Source: Priapulus caudatus (taxonomy: Eukaryota; Priapulida; Priapulimorpha; Priapulimorphida; Priapulidae). Taken from it: DNA of 38,172 nt. Position 1 is the first letter of the stretch, and the number at the start of each line of letters is the position of its first letter. The stretch is taken from NCBI RefSeq assembly GCF_000485595.1, contig NW_014577455.1, forward strand, positions 184,767 through 222,938, given 5' to 3'. Positions 24,301-34,000 of this stretch are shown here, one piece after another. The notes beneath the pieces are model-generated. The model worked only from the letters and a program-made list of their open reading frames with translations, ran no database searches and was not told where the DNA came from. A program made the translations under genes and the position numbers.

Positions 24301-27300
24301 GGCTTCCAGTCTCTGCCGTCCCTACACCGGTCCAAGTATTCACTGGGAACTCTACGGATGAGGGCATTGGGCTCGAGGAGGCCTTTGATGAGCCTTCAGA
24401 TGAAAGTTCACCACGAAAGAAAAGGGTATGGAAAGTCCACTCTGTCCATTGCACCTAGTTGTATCCCCCGCGACGAAGTCGGCGGGGATACTATGGTTTC
24501 ATGTCTCCCCAGCCGTGGCCGCCGCCGCCGCTCGGTCCGCCCCAGAGAATTTCTTTTCGCTCTATAACTCGACCCCTAATTGACCTAGCGTGACCAAACT
24601 TGGTGTACTTACACATCTTAGGGAGAAGGTGTGCAGAGTACCAAAACCAGGTCACTGCGACCTTTATTTGACATTGATCTTGATCATATTTCCCTTCCGC
24701 TCTATAACTTGGCCCTTAATTGACCTAGCGCTACCAAAACCAGGTCACTGCGACCTTTATTTGACCTTTACATTGACCTTGATTATATTTTCCTTCCGCT
24801 CTATAACTTGGCCCTTAATTGACCTAGCGCTACCAAAACCAGGTCACTACAACCTTTATTTGACCTTTACCTTGACCTCCATCATATTTCCCTTCCACTC
24901 TATAACTCGGCCCCTAATTGACCTAGCGCTACCAAACTTGGTATACTTACACATCTTGGGGAGAATGTGTGTCGCGTACCAAAACAAGGTCACTGCGGCT
25001 TTTATTTAACCTTGACTTTGACCTTGATCATATTTCCCTTCTGCTCTATAACTCGGCCCCTAGTTGACCTAGCGTGACCAAACTTCGTAGACATATGCAT
25101 ACCTTCTAGACCTCCTATATTTCCTATATATGTTTTATAGGATTCTATAAAACTCCTATATTTTGACACAACCTCTTAGATTTCCTATATTTTGAGTGGC
25201 TGTAAATTTTTTGGCAAATTGTTAGGGGGAAAGATCATCTATTATGGCCGACCGAGTCTCTTGTATAGACAGATATTGGACTTTCATTGCCAAGATCTAT
25301 TTGCAAAGTCATCTCTTTGCAAAATTTGCAACTTTGCAACATTTACAAGTGCATCTTTTTGAAAGGTCAATATCCTGTTCCTGCGGACATTGAGTATCTC
25401 TAAATTGTTTCAACCAATTGTTCATGCCAAGGTTGTGTGGTGAATGTGTGCACAGCTTCTGCTCAGTTCCTTAACATTCCTATATTTCTCCTATATTTTA
25501 AAGGATCTCCTCTTATATTTCCTATATATTCTTGTCCTATCAAGTGGCTATAGGAGGTATGAAATTTATATTTGATTAATTGTTGCTACTTTTGGTAATT
25601 GATATTTGTTTTTAATATTACTATTTGGTAATTTATATGGCATTTTTGTCTTGGTGTACCATGCAGCTGCCCAGTCGGAAGGTCTACCAGTGCACATGGC
25701 AGGCCTGTGGAGTCGTCTCTGCCACTAGGTCAGCTGTTGAACGCCACATACGACATGCTCATCTCATGTAAGCTCTCTATAATTCATGGTGATGCGTATA
25801 ATATGGCTGCTCAGCATGTGTACAGGCCACTATGTATACTGTCACGTTAGCTGTGCTAGAGGCTACCTCTATGGAATAGACACGTGCCTATAATAGACAC
25901 TTGGTACTTTACTTGAATAGCAGTTATTTAGTTAAATCACCTCAGTAGACAACTGTCTATAGAAGACACGTTTAGGGGTTTTCTTGCATGATCTTTATGT
26001 ACAGATTTGACTGTAGGTGTTATCTAAGCAGATACATATTTTCAAGAGCTAATACACACTAGGTGTTTATTAGCTCTTGATATTTTGTATATGTAAAATT
26101 GTTTATGTAAAAAGGCAAGCATATTCGATATTCCTCGTACGCTGAAGATTGAATGTATAAATGACATGATGTTGTCTGTTTCTGAAATACTTTCTTGCAT
26201 TTTACAATGATACGAGTAATTTTCATTCACGATAAATCTATTCTTAATTGTTTTTGATCAGTTATTGTAACTTGCTAACAGGTGTAATAAATGAATTTAC
26301 ACTCACGATGTTGTTTGCGTCTGTGCGGCAGGAGGCAGGACAACAGTGATTCTGACCTGAGCGACGATCATGAGGAAGAATTCTACTACACAGAGATAGA
26401 GGTCAATGTCGACAACATCACGGACTCGCTACAGCATATGAACATGTCAACATCCCCTGCGCCCACCCAGAGCCACATGGACATGGTGCGGCCTCCGCAC
26501 GAAGACCCCATTTATAAGGACCATCAGTATGGTCAGTACCTTAAATTACCTTCTTTTATCCTAGCTTAAAATGACTTAAATGGCATGCTGTCTAAGAGTT
26601 CAAAATTCTAAAGTTATAGCATGAAAACAAGTGCCGCAGAGCGACAGCGCTCAACTGACGTGTACTGTAGCCGGGTATTCTTCTGATAAACTCACTGGCA
26701 ACCGAATCAAGTGCTCCCTCCCGCCACCGCGTTGATAGGCTTTGCTATACCGGTAGTACAGTAATAAAGATATAGCTGTGTAACTTTAATGACTTTGTTA
26801 TATTAACGTTATCTTGGATATGTGTCGAGCGCGAGCGTAGTGGTGGTGGGGGAGGATGGGGGGCGGGTAGAGGGGGCTCGGGCAGTAATAGCAAAAGCAG
26901 TTCAGTCCTTTGTTAACAGTCAACAAATCCAGGTTTACCCCTCCTCTTGAGGGTCAAAGGATTATCAGACAATTACTCTTCACACGTCAGCAGAAAGTAC
27001 ATTTCATGGTCCTTTCAATAAAGTGATAAAAATGGTAGGTCAGCGCTGAAAAAAAAAGTTTTGCACTCGGTCTGTTAGACCATATCCTCAGAAAATGTCT
27101 GATATCTGACCTTTCCCCTACTGCCCTTTGACCTGTGACCTCCAATTTCACGCTGGTGATGGGTTTCCTCCCCATCACACTATACATAGAATATTAAGAG
27201 CGTAGGTCGAGCCGTTGAGATTTCTGCCGCAATTCCGTATTTCCTCCTATACCTTAAGTTAAGGGGGAAATATTCCCCCTCCATTGACACATCTTGACCT

Positions 27301-28164
27301 GTGACCCTTGACCCCCAAATTCGACATCCCGAGTACTTTTTTTTTTTTACAGTGTATGCAATCTTGCTGTTTATTCAGTCAAGGTTTCGTTCAATCTACA
27401 TTATTCGTATTGTTGTGCATTTTATATTATTGCACGCGTTTGTTAAATGTTTTAGGTATACGACCGGTGGAAAGCACCTTTTCTGCTCCCGTCAACATTC
27501 CCCAGATACAGAGGTCCTTGTCGTGGCAAGCATCTACTTCTGGTACAAATTCTGTAAGTGTCCTCATTTTAGGTAAACCCACTAAAGTAAAGAATGTCGC
27601 GTAATATTGTACGATTGTTGAACAGCTGCACTGCATCTTGTGTGCAAGCTCAGAAGGAACCAGGAACCACTCATCTCATTTAAATGTAGATTTATGCCAA
27701 ATGAAATTTAGGGACTGGTTACCATAGCAAAACTAACTATGGCGATGATTCCATCCCAGTTCTCAAAAGGGTAGTATAAGTAAAAGTGAGGTGTAAGCGA
27801 AACAAATTGTGAATGATGCGATGGTGGCGGATAAAGCGTATCATTATCTACCCCACCCACTCTAACGTGGTTCCAGGTATTGCGTAGATTTAGCATATGC
27901 TTAGATGGTTTATCAAAGCATTGTATGCTTCAGGTGTCACTGCAAAGTCAAGGTTATAGATCGATATTCTACCAACGTCAGCAGCAGCACCAGGCCGCTT
28001 CTCCCAAGTCTCCTACCTACTTGTGCTCTACGCAACGCAGCAGCAAGGGACGCGGAGAGGGTCGCAAGTGCAGAAAGGTGTATGGTATGGACAACAGAGA
28101 TCTATGGTGTACGCAGTGCAGGTGGAAAAAGGCGTGCTCCCGGTCATTTGACTCGTACGCATAG
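20885..28164 (+). CDS. ZNF395-like: ZNF395/SLC2A4RG/ZNF704 (glut4EF-type) transcription factor
   Basis: Join 20885-21393, 21566-21684, 24199-24425, 25667-25767, 26332-26531, 27456-27553, 27934-28164: 1485 nt, 494 residues, all junction phases consistent. Vertebrate members bind GC-rich promoter sites (GLUT4 enhancer, HD gene regulatory region) in the nucleus. Visible parts: an N-terminal block with KRSIIGAR; a central motif [16 protein letters not shown]; one C2H2 finger (C294, C299, H312, H317); the family motif [11 protein letters not shown]; and a C-terminal C-clamp (C464, C477, C480, C486; [10 protein letters not shown]...[11 protein letters not shown]). The ATG has an in-frame TAG nine bases upstream. 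The length is close to human ZNF395 (about 510). The N-terminal residues 23-65 (FVDGTVAEV) look Tudor-like, which is inference. Which of the three vertebrate paralogues it equals cannot be said; it is probably their single invertebrate counterpart. Confidence 0.92.
21566..21684 (+). CDS. ZNF395-like: ZNF395-like exon 2
   Basis: Acceptor ATTCCTACAG, donor TACAAG|GTAAGA, 119 nt, phases 2 and 1. Encodes [19 protein letters not shown], the most conserved segment outside the fingers and possibly a nuclear-export-like helix. Confidence 0.92.
21725..21764. mobile_element. 40-bp palindrome, CAGGAGT family
   Basis: Arms CAGGAGTGTAGTAATATA and complement with two mismatches. Located 40 bp after exon 2 of the ZNF395-like gene. 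The flanks TATATTA and ATGTTTA do not match convincingly, so the duplication is absent or decayed. Confidence 0.6.
22670..22753 (-). repeat. Dispersed repeat, inverted copy
   Basis: Reverse-complement relative of 19568-19642 (CCAAGAAACGGT ... GTCACACAGCCTGGTCGGG), with an internal 18-bp duplication of AGACTGTGTATATTG. Confidence 0.75.
23202..23405 (-). mobile_element. Telomere-motif foldback element, copy 2 (inverted)
   Basis: 204 bp, inverted relative to the copy at 19084. Ends CAGAGTGCATGGCTATA and TATAGCCACAGCG, flanked by AAAAAAATA on both sides (23193-23201 and 23406-23414). The loop holds three intact GGGTTA units (23326-23346). The palindromic arms carry ATGCCCGGCAG and GCACGGTCTTCGAT words. 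Confidence 0.8.
23631..23835. mobile_element. Second foldback type with telomere motif
   Basis: Bounded by GTCTCCCTG and CAGGGAGAC; inside, GGAACGTACCCTGGTA and TACCAGGGTACGTTC form further inverted arms around GGTTAGGGTTAGGGT (23678-23692). Different arm sequence from the 19084/23202 family. No clear target duplication. Confidence 0.65.
24199..24425 (+). CDS. ZNF395-like: ZNF395-like exon 3
   Basis: Acceptor TTCCATTGACAG, donor AAAAGG|GTATGG, 227 nt, phases 1 and 0. Ser-rich region [16 protein letters not shown], then an acidic stretch and PRKKR, a basic cluster just before the zinc finger that could act in nuclear import. Confidence 0.88.
24559..25080. repeat. Tandem repeat rich in AGGTCA/TGACCT half-sites
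   Basis: Five starts of CTCTATAACT (24560, 24699, 24798, 24898, 25044) give spacings of about 139, 99, 100 and 146 bp: the long units contain an extra segment with ACTTACACATCTT. Each unit has TTGACCTAGCG, and most have CCAGGTCACTGCGACC and TTGACCTTTA. At least a dozen exact AGGTCA half-sites on either strand. In intron 3 of the ZNF395-like gene. Confidence 0.85.
25095..25565. repeat. CCTATATTT-rich block
   Basis: CTCCTATATTTCCTATAT phrases cluster at both ends (25109-25200 and 25475-25530), with AGTGGCT shortly after each cluster (25195, 25546) and unique sequence between. It may be an unclassified element with terminal repeats. Confidence 0.35.
25667..25767 (+). CDS. ZNF395-like: ZNF395-like exon 4 (C2H2 zinc finger)
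   Basis: Acceptor GTACCATGCAG, donor CTCAT|GTAAGC, 101 nt, phases 0 and 2. C-x4-C-x12-H-x4-H (YQCTWQACG...ERHIRHAH), the spacing of the vertebrate family's single finger. Confidence 0.95.
26043..26079. mobile_element. 37-bp palindrome with perfect 7-bp duplication
   Basis: CAAGAGCTAATA arms (17 bp with one mismatch) around a 3-bp loop, flanked by ATATTTT on both sides (26036-26042 and 26080-26086). Same architecture as the CAGGAGT palindromes but a different arm sequence. In intron 4 of the ZNF395-like gene. Confidence 0.75.
26332..26531 (+). CDS. ZNF395-like: ZNF395-like exon 5
   Basis: Acceptor TCTGTGCGGCAG, donor AGTATG|GTCAGT, 200 nt, phases 2 and 1. Encodes [19 protein letters not shown], the acidic FYYTE motif typical of the family directly after the finger. 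Confidence 0.92.
26532..27455. other. ZNF395-like: ZNF395-like intron 5
   Basis: No exon. It holds a G-rich stretch at 26838-26880 and two direct-repeat nuclear-receptor-like sites at 27129 and 27295. Confidence 0.6.
27129..27141 (-). promoter_or_regulatory. Perfect DR1 nuclear-receptor-type site
   Basis: TGACCTGTGACCT, on the minus strand AGGTCA-C-AGGTCA: the DR1 arrangement used by HNF4 and RXR partners. A second, imperfect DR1 (TGACCTGTGACCC) lies at 27295-27307. Confidence 0.35.
27456..27553 (+). CDS. ZNF395-like: ZNF395-like exon 6
   Basis: Acceptor AAATGTTTTAG, donor AATTCT|GTAAGT, 98 nt, phases 1 and 0. Encodes [13 protein letters not shown], matching a conserved hydrophobic motif before the C-clamp in relatives. 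Confidence 0.88.
27554..27933. other. ZNF395-like: ZNF395-like intron 6
   Basis: 380-bp intron. Nothing but the donor and acceptor recognised. Confidence 0.8.
27934..28164 (+). CDS. ZNF395-like: ZNF395-like exon 7 (C-clamp, terminal)
   Basis: Acceptor TGTATGCTTCAG, 231 nt to TAG. A Gln-rich start (QRQQQHQ), then the C-clamp C-x12-C-x2-C-x5-C. C-clamps add sequence-specific DNA contacts in this family and in some TCF proteins. Confidence 0.95.
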   Translation: MSLQSQGYRSIFYQRQQQHQAASPKSPTYLCSTQRSSKGRGEGRKCRKVYGMDNRDLWCTQCRWKKACSRSFDSYA

Positions 28165-28448
28165 GTACTTGGTTTCTTCCAGTGGTTTAGCCAGTAGGGG
28201 GTTAATACACCATCAGTTCTATGTCGCATCCTCGTAAAACTCTTATTCTGTGTGTTTGGATAAATTAATGCTCTTGACCTTTAATCGATGCACCACAGGG
28301 AGAATTTCTACTACATTATCCATTTGGAGTCTCACTAGATGATGTAGCTGTATTTTTATATACAAACGCTGACAAAATGTGTATGTACATGTATATGTGT
28401 GTGTATGTGTACGTGTATATGGAAAGTATGTGCTTCTGATCAGGAGTG

Positions 28449-28454
28449 AATAAA
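28449..28454 (+). terminator. ZNF395-like: Polyadenylation signal of ZNF395-like gene
   Basis: AATAAA 285 bp after the stop codon, followed within 25 bp by a T-rich stretch (TTTTCTTGTTGTTTTT). This would give a compact 3' UTR of about 0.3 kb. A TATGTG-type tract lies inside the UTR at about 28378-28422. Confidence 0.6.
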
Positions 28455-28479
28455 AACACATTTTCTTGTTGTTTTTATT

Positions 28480-30480
28480 CATGCCTGTTCTGATGTTTTA
28501 TGGTTTAGCCTCGTAATATGTTGTAAATGCAAATCATTCAGGTGAATCGGCAGTTGTGTGCCGAATGCTAAAAATAATCATCTTCATGCGACGTAGATGA
28601 AATTTAATAGCACCAGGTAGAACTGTACGTGGAATTATTACATCTGAATTCAATAATCTCAGTATCACAATGAGATGCATCTAAATACTTTTGTGTGTGC
28701 TGTAAATAGTTTGTAGAACAGAAAACTATCTACACAATGATTAGCTGTAATAGGGATAGCTCCAAGAAAAGGTCCTGTATAATTGTGAGCATTTAGTGTC
28801 AACCACACTGGTTTATTATCTAGTGTTTTTAGTCGTTGAAGTTGTGAGCTTTTATGATATAGACGTGATTAGTAGCAATCTTACATTTTAACAGTATTTA
28901 ATACCATTTACCCGTTTTTAAACTGCGTGATCTTTTGTGGTCTCTAGATTTATTCCTCAGTATTCCAGATCGTTTTGAGGCAGTCATGTTAATGCTGAAT
29001 ATACCTGTGAACTTGTGGCGCCACTGTGGAGGGAAAAAAGAAAATGATGTAGCATTATGTCCCTTTAAACCAGGAAACTATTTCAGCAAAAGTATTCCTG
29101 TTGGTCTCGCCAAGAGCATAAACCAAAATGAGTGAGGTAATGTGTAAGTTATATATATGAAGAGCATTTTATATACAATCACACTACATAATTGTATCGG
29201 GGTATATGTATAGCAATTGCAACATGTTAATGCACTTTTAAATTTGAGTGGGCTGTAATGGTCGATAATCGAAACAAGGATCTGTCACTGACTCGTGTGC
29301 ATCTGAGCATGCAGACTCGACAAATCGTACAGGTGGAGTCTGTACATATATAAAAGCACTACCATACATTACAGGCTGTATGTCATGCAGTTGTGTGCAG
29401 TTATTTTTCAATGTATTTTAGCATATGTAGGGGTAGAGGTTTGTAGTTAGTTGTTTGGTCAGGAATGACATTGAAGTTACTAAATTATTGCTTGTAAGTT
29501 GTATTGTCTTTGTATCTGTACGTGAGAATGTGACCGGTTTTTTCTTAGCAGCTGTGCGGAGTTATGCATGATAAAGTTAAGCAATTCACACCCTACACTT
29601 GAATCTCTCTTTATCTTTGGCATTGTACGTGGTTGTAAAATTTGTAAGTGTTTACATGTTGTACAATGAATTGTCATTTCACAAAGTGATCGAATGCTAC
29701 TTATTCTTATATAAGTTCATATGCATTTCATTGTATGTCTTCTTTAATTACTATACGTTACTTAACTAAATGATGAGCAATGTCTATACGCAAATCACAT
29801 TACCTTATTGCAAATTCAAACTACCACACATTGGTTTTATTTCGACAACAGATAGTATCATGCATAGCTTGAAGACTTTTTGCAATTGTTATACAGATGC
29901 AAACTTAGTTAGTTGCCAACAGGAGAACGTACGTATGTATGCTGCTATGCACGCACTATACTTTATGATCATGGCTAGAACAGCGAATCTATTTTCTACG
30001 CATATCTATACTAATAGTAATACTATATATTATATATGTACCATAAGGAATGAGAAAATATAAGGTTTTGCTCTAAAAGAGTCACTTACACAAACACCAA
30101 CCACCCCAGAGCCTCAGCCCAGAGCCAGGAATAACGATTGTTATTGCAGTGTGGTCAAACCATAGATATAGATATCTTCATAGATATATAAATAAATTCT
30201 TCTTCTTCTATTATATCTATCGGTCAAATACGTTACGGTAATAGTATATGACATCGTTCCGCCATCTATCGGGGCAAATAATTTACAATCGCGCGTTGTT
30301 AACGTACGCGTTATTGCGTAACATGGTGCTAATGCACTGCCACCGGTGAGGTGGGTGCGGGTAATACAACTAATTGTAAATAGTAAGGTTAAAAAAACAG
30401 TAAACACAAAAAAACTTCGTAAACTATTAAACCCAACCGGGCTCTACGGCGCAGTGATAAGCAATTAAGACGGATACCGT
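28480..30480. other. Intergenic DNA between ZNF395-like and SLC30A genes
   Basis: About 2 kb of AT-rich sequence with no recognisable gene. Frames of 60-100 codons (28935, 29770) resemble nothing and lack splice context. At 30441-30455 the word GGCGCAGTGATAAGC resembles a tRNA box A, but no box B follows. Confidence 0.5.
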
Positions 30481-30482
30481 TG

Positions 30483-30697
30483 ATCATGGATATACACAAC
30501 ACATGTGTTCACTGGCAGCAAGAACAAGCCCGCACGCACGTACACGGTACAGCACACACGTACGCGCCCATTGACTATAATATAACATTATAGTTGTTAT
30601 TATTATTATAAGTTGTTATTATAGTCAATGGGCGCGTGTGTGCTGTACGTGCGGGCTTGTTCTTGCTGCCAGTGCATGTGTTGTTTATATCTATGAT
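30483..30697. mobile_element. 215-bp foldback element
   Basis: Arms of roughly 85 bp, imperfect: ATCATGGATATACACAACAC on the left against CATGTGTTGTTTATATC on the right, with perfect runs such as CACTGGCAGCAAGAACAAGC. AT-rich centre with ATT repeats. It ends 240 bp before the zinc-transporter start codon. No coding capacity. Confidence 0.8.
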
Positions 30698-30937
30698 TTG
30701 ATGTGGTCGCGGTCGTTTCCGGTTTTGCACGTAGCTCTCTAGCCGCGGGTTACACATTTCCCGCATGTCAGCGCGTCACGACGCGGTACCGTGCGCAAAA
30801 GGTAGGTGCCGATGCTTACATCAATACCTGTCCTTTGGACATGTAGGTGACCCAGCCGCAGTCACATGTGTTCGTCCCCACTGGTGCTACTGCGGACAGC
30901 TCTTTAGTTATATACGGCTAACAAAGACCGTTTCACA

Positions 30938-31032
30938 ATGTCGGACGTCGAGGGAGGAACTGTAACCCCATCGGAAAAGTCGCCGCTGTTGGGAAGTTTT
31001 AATAACAAGAGTCGATCCGGATCGTTCAAGAA
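30938..31032 (+). CDS. SLC30A: SLC30A exon 1
   Basis: ATG to donor AAGAA|GTAAGT, 95 nt, phase 2. Encodes the cytosolic start with EKSPLLG. Confidence 0.82.
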
Positions 31033-34000
31033 GTAAGTTCTACTGTATTTTCTACAATTTTAATCGGTGTGAGATTTTTAAGTGGCGGCCGCTAGCTGTT
31101 TCACACAACGACTCGGTTAGTGTTTACGATATCGTCTAGATCCTGGTCTAGTTTATCTGCTTTTGTTGCAATGTCGTGTTGCGTTGTGCGGCCACCACAT
31201 CGACTTGGCTGCGTTCATTCGCTACAGCAGCTGCTATCGAACGTGCGTTGCAAGCCGGGCATCGCGTAGCTCCGCACAATGTTCGCTGTGCGTTGAGTGT
31301 ATATTTCGACACCTCTACATCTATAGGCCTACATAGACTCTATACTTTCACTGTTATGCAACAAAACGCTCATATTTCCTTTCCATCTGTCACTTCTTAT
31401 CTTTAGAAATGTTATTGGTCACTCCAACATCGTTTCTTTTGTATGTAAACACCAACTAGCATCCGAGGTCATAAGTTCTGGCAGATTCATCGAAAAGACC
31501 ATAATAGTTTTTAATTTTAATACCCTTTATTCTACCATACATAAGACCATACATACCCTTAAGCCCGGCGCACATAGCCGAACATTTGGCTCAAAAACAT
31601 TATCGTAGCAATGTTCCATGAAATGTTCGGCAATGTGCGGTGAAAAAAGTTGCCGAACATTTGTTCCGAACAATGTTTCTGAAGATCGGAAAGGTTTGAT
31701 ATCTCGAACATTGTTCGTCGAATGTTCGTCAATGTGCGCTGAATGTCGAACAATTCTAGGAACATTTGTAAAGTAGTAACCAATAGCAGCACGATATGTG
31801 GTCACATGATTTTTGTGCCCAATCATGCGCCGATCACGTGACTCTTTACAACACAGCTTCTAGACGGCGCCACGAGATTGTTCGCTGCAAAATGTTCGTC
31901 AATGTGCGCTCAGCAATTGTCCACCCGCACATTGCCAGACAAAAACATTTGTTCGGGAAAATGTTCGGCAATGTGCGCCAGCCTTTAGTCTACGTACGAA
32001 TATCCTATTCACATCTCCAGAGTTCACACACCCCCTATAATATTAAACCTTTATTGCATGCAATTCAAATACGGTACGCAATCTTTATCATATAGAAAAA
32101 ACCTGATAGATGCAATATAATATGCAATAACCTAATAGTGTTGAGCAGTTAAAATAATAAAATTTCTGAATAATACGTACAGCACAAAACACATGCAGTG
32201 CTTCCTTCTTCTTGCCCTTTCCTTTCTGTCTCATTCTCCTTTCACATTACCCATCTCCTCCATCCAACTTTTCTGATGGCTGTTGACCCAACCCTGTTAA
32301 TTAATTGTACTTAATTAATTCATAACGTCCTTCTTGTCACTTCCTTTATTAACCATACTCTGCAACATGGTTAATCAGTAATTAAATTGCAGGGCTGCCA
32401 ACTCTCACGCATTGACCGTGAGACTCACGCATTTTGACCAAATCTCACGCTGATCTTACAATATCTCACGCACAGCAACAAAATGCTGAGATATCTCATG
32501 CATGAATAATCTCTTCATGAATAAAATGCTGAAATATCTCACGCACAGCAAAAAAAATCTTACAATATCTGAAAAAAGTCACTTTAGTATGCACCATGCA
32601 CCAAATTGCACAAATTGAAGTTATAAAATGCAAAAGCTCCCTACCGTGGGAGGGGAAATCCCCCTTCCCCCCCCCCTCGGTCGCTTCGCTCCCTCACATC
32701 TCACTCTCACCTATCACCCAATGTTGGCAGCCCTGAAATTGTTATTCACATGAAATGAATAGGTACCTACCAATAATAGGTACCAATAATAGGTATAAAT
32801 AATGGGTACCACCTATAAATTATCATGTAATTCATTCAGGCAGAAAGAATTTCCCCAGAGGCAAAAGAAAAATTTCCTGGAAACACTACAGGATGGTATT
32901 TCTAGTGGCAGTTACGTTCGTGCTATAAGACCAATATGCCCATGTCTGCCAAGTTGCCAACCATAAATCCACTGGCAGTGTGACAAATCTGATACAGCTA
33001 CAAGAGATTTTTCAGGGCCGTAGCCTGCGTGGGGGGGGGGGGGCTGCCCCCTAGATTTTGGAGCAAAATTAAAAAAAGAAATTGTTCTACTAAAAGAGAA
33101 TTGTCGTAGTCAGAATGAAGGCTGTACATGTACTCAAAAGTGCCTCAAATACCATCTCCTGCGATCTACATTTTCAAAATTTTTTGTGGGAGGACCACCA
33201 GACCCCCCCACCTGTTTCTCACCCCCTCCTTGAAATCCTGGATCCCCACTGCCTCCCCTAGGAATTTGCTCAGCCTACGGCCCTGTTGTTTGTAATAGGT
33301 ATGGAATTATGTCCTTATACCACATCCTTTACTGCAGACTTTGGTCTCAATCTGCAAGTACGCATGTTTACTTATAACCGATTTTCTGCTCAACTACATA
33401 ATTTATAGCTTTATGTTGAGTTTACTCCCATTAATTGTTTGCATGCGGGGTATTATATGCCTGAGCTAAAATTATGGTATAAAACCAATACTAGTTAAAA
33501 ATGAAATATGTCCGAAGTTTGAGTGGTGGAAACCAGATTAGACGTAGGTGTGTGTAATCAGTATGCATATGGGAGAAGACTATTCCAGGTGGACCGGTTA
33601 CAGAAAAATGTATTGAGAACTGGCAACTTGAGAATTGGTAACTTGTTAATTAGTGTTTTCTTAGACATTTTATTTCAAAGTTAATTAGCAAAAGTGTTAA
33701 TTAGCTTGTTCGATTTGCAAGTTAAATGAAGATTCTGTAGCAGGTCTCTTCCATCATTCCATCCAAGGCCATTTCGATTATGCACATTCTGCCTCTGGTA
33801 ATTCTTCTGTGTATTCGTCTCAATAGCTGGAAAAGGCAGCAAAGAAGAGTTAATAATATATTGCATACATAACACAGTATCATTATATGTATCTAAAACT
33901 ATATCTATTATCATCTAACAATTAAGTTCCTTACACAATATAATCCTACGAAGTACAGCCTTCTTGGCTCTTGTCATCAATTCCAGCAGGTTACCTATGA

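Noticed and set aside
28935-29135. 66-codon plus-strand frame after the ZNF395-like gene
   Set aside because: Lies beyond the polyadenylation signal and resembles nothing.
30441-30480. tRNA or tRNA-SINE head (GGCGCAGTGATAAGC)
   Set aside because: Resembles box A only; no box B (GGTTCGAnTCC) at the right distance and no cloverleaf arms.
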